Assembly: GCA_946479335.1 (NCBI GenBank)
Contig: CAMLFP010000180.1
Span: forward strand, 1-10,700
Direction: 5' to 3'
Source: an uncultured Archangium sp.
GTDB lineage: Bacteria; Myxococcota; Myxococcia; Myxococcales; Myxococcaceae
Length of the DNA: 10,700 bases
In this document: positions 7,013-10,700 of the stretch, piece by piece
Position numbering within the stretch: position 1 is the first letter of the stretch
How the letters are laid out: every line of letters starts with the position of its first letter
Translations under genes and position numbers: made by a program
The notes under the pieces: model-generated
The model's input: only the letters and a program-made list of their open reading frames with translations
Told to the model about the DNA's origin: nothing
The model's database searches: none

Positions 7013-7441
7013 TCAGGGAGCGCTCTCGATGCGCTTCTTGAAGTTCTCGAGCAGCTTGGGGAGCTGGGTGTCGACCAGCGCGTTGACGATGGTCTTGGGG
7101 ACCAGCATGCCGACCTGCACCTCGACCGAATAGGTGGCCCTGGTGGTGCCGTTGCCGCCGTCTTCGAGCTTCCAGCCGCCCTTGTTGTCCTTCATGAACT
7201 CGCCGTCGATGAACGACCAGGTGAGCCCGCGCGGGCCGTCTTCCTTCATGTGCACGGTGTACTTGATGAGCTTGACGACCTCGGCCTCGTATTGAACGTC
7301 GACCTCTTTGTCGCGGCGGTTGAAGGTGCGGATCTTCTTCACCTCCGGGAGGAACTCCGGGTACCGCTCGTAGTCAGAGATCACCGACCAGCACTTCTCG
7401 GGAGTGGCATTGATGGTGATCGTCCGCTGGGCGCCTGGCAT
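7013..7441 (-). CDS. SRPBCC / RatA-Coq10-like START-fold protein
   Basis: 142 residues, typical of the polyketide cyclase/dehydrase (Coq10/RatA) branch of the SRPBCC superfamily, which forms a helix-grip hydrophobic pocket. Diagnostic features are the N-terminal strand ITINATPEKCWSVISDYERYPEFLPEV (residues 7-33; family pattern: small residue, W/F, DYE.YPEF.P), a central sheet (VDVQYEAEVV...YTVHMKE), the turn GGWKLEDGGNGTTRATY, and a long C-terminal helix (NALVDTQLPKLLENFKKRIE). ATG 7441 has AAGGAG (7456-7451 on the minus strand) 9 nt upstream. It lies 37 nt after the glpX stop on the same strand and may be co-transcribed. Members carry lipids or quinones (Coq10) or act on ribosomes (RatA); nothing here separates these roles, so no gene symbol is given. 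Confidence 0.85.
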   Translation of the reverse strand: MPGAQRTITINATPEKCWSVISDYERYPEFLPEVKKIRTFNRRDKEVDVQYEAEVVKLIKYTVHMKEDGPRGLTWSFIDGEFMKDNKGGWKLEDGGNGTTRATYSVEVQVGMLVPKTIVNALVDTQLPKLLENFKKRIESAP

Positions 7442-7478
7442 GTGTGAGGACTCCTTGGGGGGTTGAGGTGCGCCGACC

Positions 7479-8435
<957 letters not shown>

Positions 8436-8475
8436 GGGGCAGACTTCTCGCAGGACACGCCGGGTAGCAAGCGCG

Positions 8476-8490
8476 CAATCGCCGTGATTG
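8476..8490. promoter_or_regulatory. Inverted repeat in the divergent glpX/phosphatase gap (candidate operator)
   Basis: CAATC-GCCGT-GATTG has perfect 5-bp arms with a 5-nt spacer. It lies in the 68-nt gap between the divergent start codons (8436-8503), 13 nt before the phosphatase ATG and about 40 nt before the glpX ATG. The arms are AT-leaning in a very GC-rich region, which makes a regulator half-site pair plausible. I see no convincing -10/-35 pair on either strand in this gap. Short arms make chance possible. Confidence 0.3.
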
Positions 8491-8503
8491 GGTGCGGCCC
8501 CCC

Positions 8504-10111
8504 ATGCGCCGACTCGCTCTCTGCCTGGCCCTCGCCTCGACCGTCGCGCTCGCGAAACCGCCGCGGCTGACGCTCTTCATCTCGGTCGACTCCTTCGGCA
8601 CCGACGCGCTCCAGACGAACCGCGGGCGCTTCAAGTACGGCCTCGCGAAGCTGCTCGGCGAGGGCGCGGTGTACCCGGCGGCGCGTTACGAGACGCTGGA
8701 GTGCGTGACGGCGGTGGGTCACGCAACCATGGCCACCGGCACCTGGGCGCACCGGCACGGCATCGTCGGCAACAAGACCTTCAACCGCGCGACCGGCAAG
8801 CTCGAGGCGCCCTTCTTCGACGCGTCACACCCGGTGCTCGAGGCGCCGCCCTCCAGTGACGACGTGTCGCCCGTGAACCTGCTCGCGGAGACCGTGGCGG
8901 ATCGCGTGCGCGCCGGCACCCACTTCAAGGGCAAGAGCGTCGCGGTGTCGGGCAAGGCGCGCGCCGCGGTGGCGATGGGCGGGCACCTCGGCGACGCGTG
9001 GTGGTTTCACGAAGCGGTCGGCAAGTTCGTGACCGGCACCTTCTACAAGAAGGAGTTCCCCGCCTGGGTGAAGGCCTTCAACGACAAGAAGCTGGCCGAC
9101 GCGGCGTTCAGCAAGACGTGGACGCTCACTGCGCCCGAGAAAGACTACGTCGGCGATGACGACCGCCCGTTCGAGAGCGACCTCCACGGGCTCAAGCGCG
9201 TCTTCCCGCACGCGCTGACCGGTGGGTTGCCGTCGCCGGGGCCCGACTCGTACGCGGCGCTGGCGATCTCTCCGTACGCGACGGAGCTGCTGGTCGACTT
9301 CGCGAAGGCGGCGATCGACGGTGAGCAGCTCGGGCGCGACGACGCCCCCGACATCTTGAGCGTCAGCTTCTCGTCGGTCGATCGCACCTACCACCTCTAC
9401 GGCCCCAACTCGTGGGAGTACCAGGACCACCTGCTCCGGCTCGACAAGGCGCTGGGCGAGCTGATCTCCGCGGCGGAGAAGGCGGCGGGCGGCAAGGCGA
9501 ACCTGCTGGTGGTGCTCACCGGCGATCACGGCGGCGCCAACATCCCCGAGGAGTGGGCCTCGCAGGGGCTCGTCGCCGCGCGCGTCAGCCCGGCGACGAT
9601 GAAGAAAAACCTCAACGCGGCGATGGAGAAGCAGTTCGGCGCCCCCGGGCTCGTCGCAGAGTTCGAAGAGGCCGACGTGTATCTCGACTGGAAGGCCGTC
9701 GACGCGAAGAAGCTCGACGTGAAAACCGTGCGGCGCGCGGTGGCGGCGTGGCTCGAGAAGCAGCCGGAGATCTTCTCTGCGGTCTCGCGCGACGACCTCG
9801 GCGCGCTGCGCACGCTCTCGAAGGAAGCGGAGCACGCGTTCTTCCCCGAGCGCAGCGGCGACGTGTTGTTCGTGATGCAGCCCTTCCAGGTGCTCGAGGT
9901 GTTCCCCGCGGGCACCTCGCACGGCGCGCCGTGGAGCTACGACGCCGACGTGCCGATCTTCCTCTACGGCAAGGGCGTGAAGAGCGGGCACTACGGCCAG
10001 GCGGCGCAGCCCATCGACCTCGCGCCCACGGTCTCCGCGCTGATGGAGCTGACGCCTCCGGCCAGCAGCGAAGGCCGGGTGCTGTTCGAGTCGATCACGC
10101 TCTCGAAGTGA
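8504..10111 (+). CDS. Secreted PafA-like alkaline phosphatase (AP superfamily)
   Basis: 535 residues from ATG 8504; GTG 8492 would add four residues but spoils the signal-peptide N-terminus. MRRLALCLALASTVALA is a Sec signal peptide with a probable cut after ALA (residue 17), so the enzyme is periplasmic or secreted. The mature part follows the PafA / phosphonate-monoesterase layout of the alkaline phosphatase superfamily: metal ligand D29 (ISVDSFG), nucleophile T75 in VGHATMATG, N90 in HGIVGN, a K151-R153 pair (SGKARAA) like the PafA phosphate-contacting Lys/Arg, ligands D293 and H297 (SSVDRTYHLYGPNS), D341-H342 (TGDHGGANIPE), and H473 (TSHGAPWSYD). It should release phosphate from phosphomonoesters by a two-zinc mechanism; diesterase activity is the main alternative, but the K/R pair favours monoesterase. 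Its TGA overlaps the start of the downstream dioxygenase gene. Confidence 0.92.
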   Translation: MRRLALCLALASTVALAKPPRLTLFISVDSFGTDALQTNRGRFKYGLAKLLGEGAVYPAARYETLECVTAVGHATMATGTWAHRHGIVGNKTFNRATGKLEAPFFDASHPVLEAPPSSDDVSPVNLLAETVADRVRAGTHFKGKSVAVSGKARAAVAMGGHLGDAWWFHEAVGKFVTGTFYKKEFPAWVKAFNDKKLADAAFSKTWTLTAPEKDYVGDDDRPFESDLHGLKRVFPHALTGGLPSPGPDSYAALAISPYATELLVDFAKAAIDGEQLGRDDAPDILSVSFSSVDRTYHLYGPNSWEYQDHLLRLDKALGELISAAEKAAGGKANLLVVLTGDHGGANIPEEWASQGLVAARVSPATMKKNLNAAMEKQFGAPGLVAEFEEADVYLDWKAVDAKKLDVKTVRRAVAAWLEKQPEIFSAVSRDDLGALRTLSKEAEHAFFPERSGDVLFVMQPFQVLEVFPAGTSHGAPWSYDADVPIFLYGKGVKSGHYGQAAQPIDLAPTVSALMELTPPASSEGRVLFESITLSK

Positions 10112-10700
10112 AGCCGCTCGTCACCATCATCGACGGCGCCCTGCCCGCGCGCGCGTTCTCGCGGCTGCGTGACGCCGTCGTGGCGCTGGGCAACGAGCGG
10201 CTGCGCGACAGCTACCAGACGACGTTCTGGTTCGACTTCGACGACGCGCCGACGAACCTGGTCGAGCGCGCGGCGCTGGCGCTGCGGGCGCGCGTGCCGG
10301 CGAAGGCCACCGGCGTCGAGTGGTGGCTCTCACGCATGCGCACCTCGAACGTGAAGGTCGACTTCCACCGCGATCACGACATCGCGCGCATGCAGCGCGA
10401 CGGCGTCGAGCGCCACCCGCTGATGAGCTCGCTGCTCTATTTGAACGAGTGCCGCGGCGGGCTGCTGGCGGTGACGAAGGAGCCTCCCAACCCGCGGAAC
10501 CAGGCGTTCGCACCGACGAAGCACGACTTCGACTTCGTGGCGCCCAAGGCGAACCGCTTCACGTTCTTCAAGGGCACGCTGACGCACGGCGTGTTGGACG
10601 CGGAGAACCAGATCCCCGGGAAGCGGCTGCCGCGAGAGCCGGAGCTGCGCCTCGCCATCGCGATCAACTTCTGGAAGGCGCGCCCGCTGAACGTGCCGAA
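10108..10700 (+). CDS. 2-oxoglutarate/Fe(II) dioxygenase-like protein, 3' end outside the window
   Basis: From GTG 10108, overlapping the phosphatase stop by GTGA, the frame stays open to the right edge, giving 197 visible residues. The start MKPLVTIIDGALP follows the family's usual opening (I-x-D-x-x-L/F-P). The double-stranded beta-helix iron site appears in order: HRD (H87, D89) inside KVDFHRDHD, a distal H160 in FFKGTLTHGV, and the 2-oxoglutarate-binding R181 in LRLAIAINFW. This is the prolyl-4-hydroxylase-like 2OG-Fe(II) oxygenase arrangement. Strands SSLLYLNECRGGLLAV (107-122) and RFTFFKG complete the core. The substrate could be a protein, peptide or small molecule and cannot be told from sequence. 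It lacks a signal peptide, unlike its upstream partner, so it should act in the cytoplasm. Overlap suggests translational coupling with the phosphatase. Confidence 0.8.
   Translation, partial: MKPLVTIIDGALPARAFSRLRDAVVALGNERLRDSYQTTFWFDFDDAPTNLVERAALALRARVPAKATGVEWWLSRMRTSNVKVDFHRDHDIARMQRDGVERHPLMSSLLYLNECRGGLLAVTKEPPNPRNQAFAPTKHDFDFVAPKANRFTFFKGTLTHGVLDAENQIPGKRLPREPELRLAIAINFWKARPLNVP

Noticed and set aside
5412..7133. 573-codon open frame on the plus strand opposite the deacetylase gene
   Set aside because: It mirrors the HDAC coding frame and runs through three separate minus-strand genes. Composition is shadow-like and there is no recognisable motif.
8492..8503. GTG 8492 as the phosphatase start
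   Set aside because: It has no Shine-Dalgarno and puts Pro-Pro before the signal peptide; ATG 8504 gives a standard n-h-c signal peptide.
8510..8521. Lipoprotein signal at the phosphatase N-terminus (LALC)
   Set aside because: Leu at -1 does not fit the lipobox, and the cysteine at residue 7 is too close to the start; Sec cleavage after ALA is more likely.

Overview
The window is GC-rich, gene-dense bacterial DNA with almost every third codon position G or C. Short intergenic gaps, GTG starts and stop/start overlaps are common. Gene content (a J-domain protein next to a CvpA-like protein, a long HDAC-family protein, a charged small protein, a class II FBPase and a PafA-like phosphatase) suggests a member of the Myxococcota or a related deltaproteobacterial lineage. 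This is inferred from protein style; there is no rRNA or other marker gene to confirm it. I see no mobile element, CRISPR array, tRNA or rRNA.

Layout. Positions 2-4583 (+ strand) hold four tightly packed genes: a J-domain protein cut by the left edge, a CvpA-family membrane protein (GTGA overlap), biosynthetic arginine decarboxylase speA (11 nt later) and a membrane-bound GGDEF diguanylate cyclase (3 nt later). Converging on them, with 16 nt between stops, is a minus-strand block read from 8435 down to 4600: glpX (class II fructose-1,6-bisphosphatase), an SRPBCC/RatA-Coq10-like lipid-binding-fold protein, a 58-residue charged small protein that is easily missed, a 582-residue histone-deacetylase-family protein with a large C-terminal extension, and an OsmC-family peroxidase whose start lies 2 nt after the deacetylase stop. 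Diverging from glpX, on the + strand, are a secreted PafA-like alkaline phosphatase and, overlapping it by GTGA, a 2-oxoglutarate/Fe(II) dioxygenase-like protein cut by the right edge.

How the genes work together. Most of the window is housekeeping or accessory metabolism (polyamine synthesis, gluconeogenesis, peroxide detoxification, phosphate scavenging) plus one signalling enzyme (c-di-GMP synthesis). The least ordinary part is 5007-6981: a probable near-leaderless promoter, the small protein, and the deacetylase with an unrecognised C-terminal domain and a changed zinc-site loop, coupled to OsmC. I found no convincing defence system or other wholly new multi-gene system. The leads worth following are the deacetylase/small-protein/OsmC unit, the speA-diguanylate cyclase pairing, and the J-domain/CvpA pairing with its co-chaperone-like tail.
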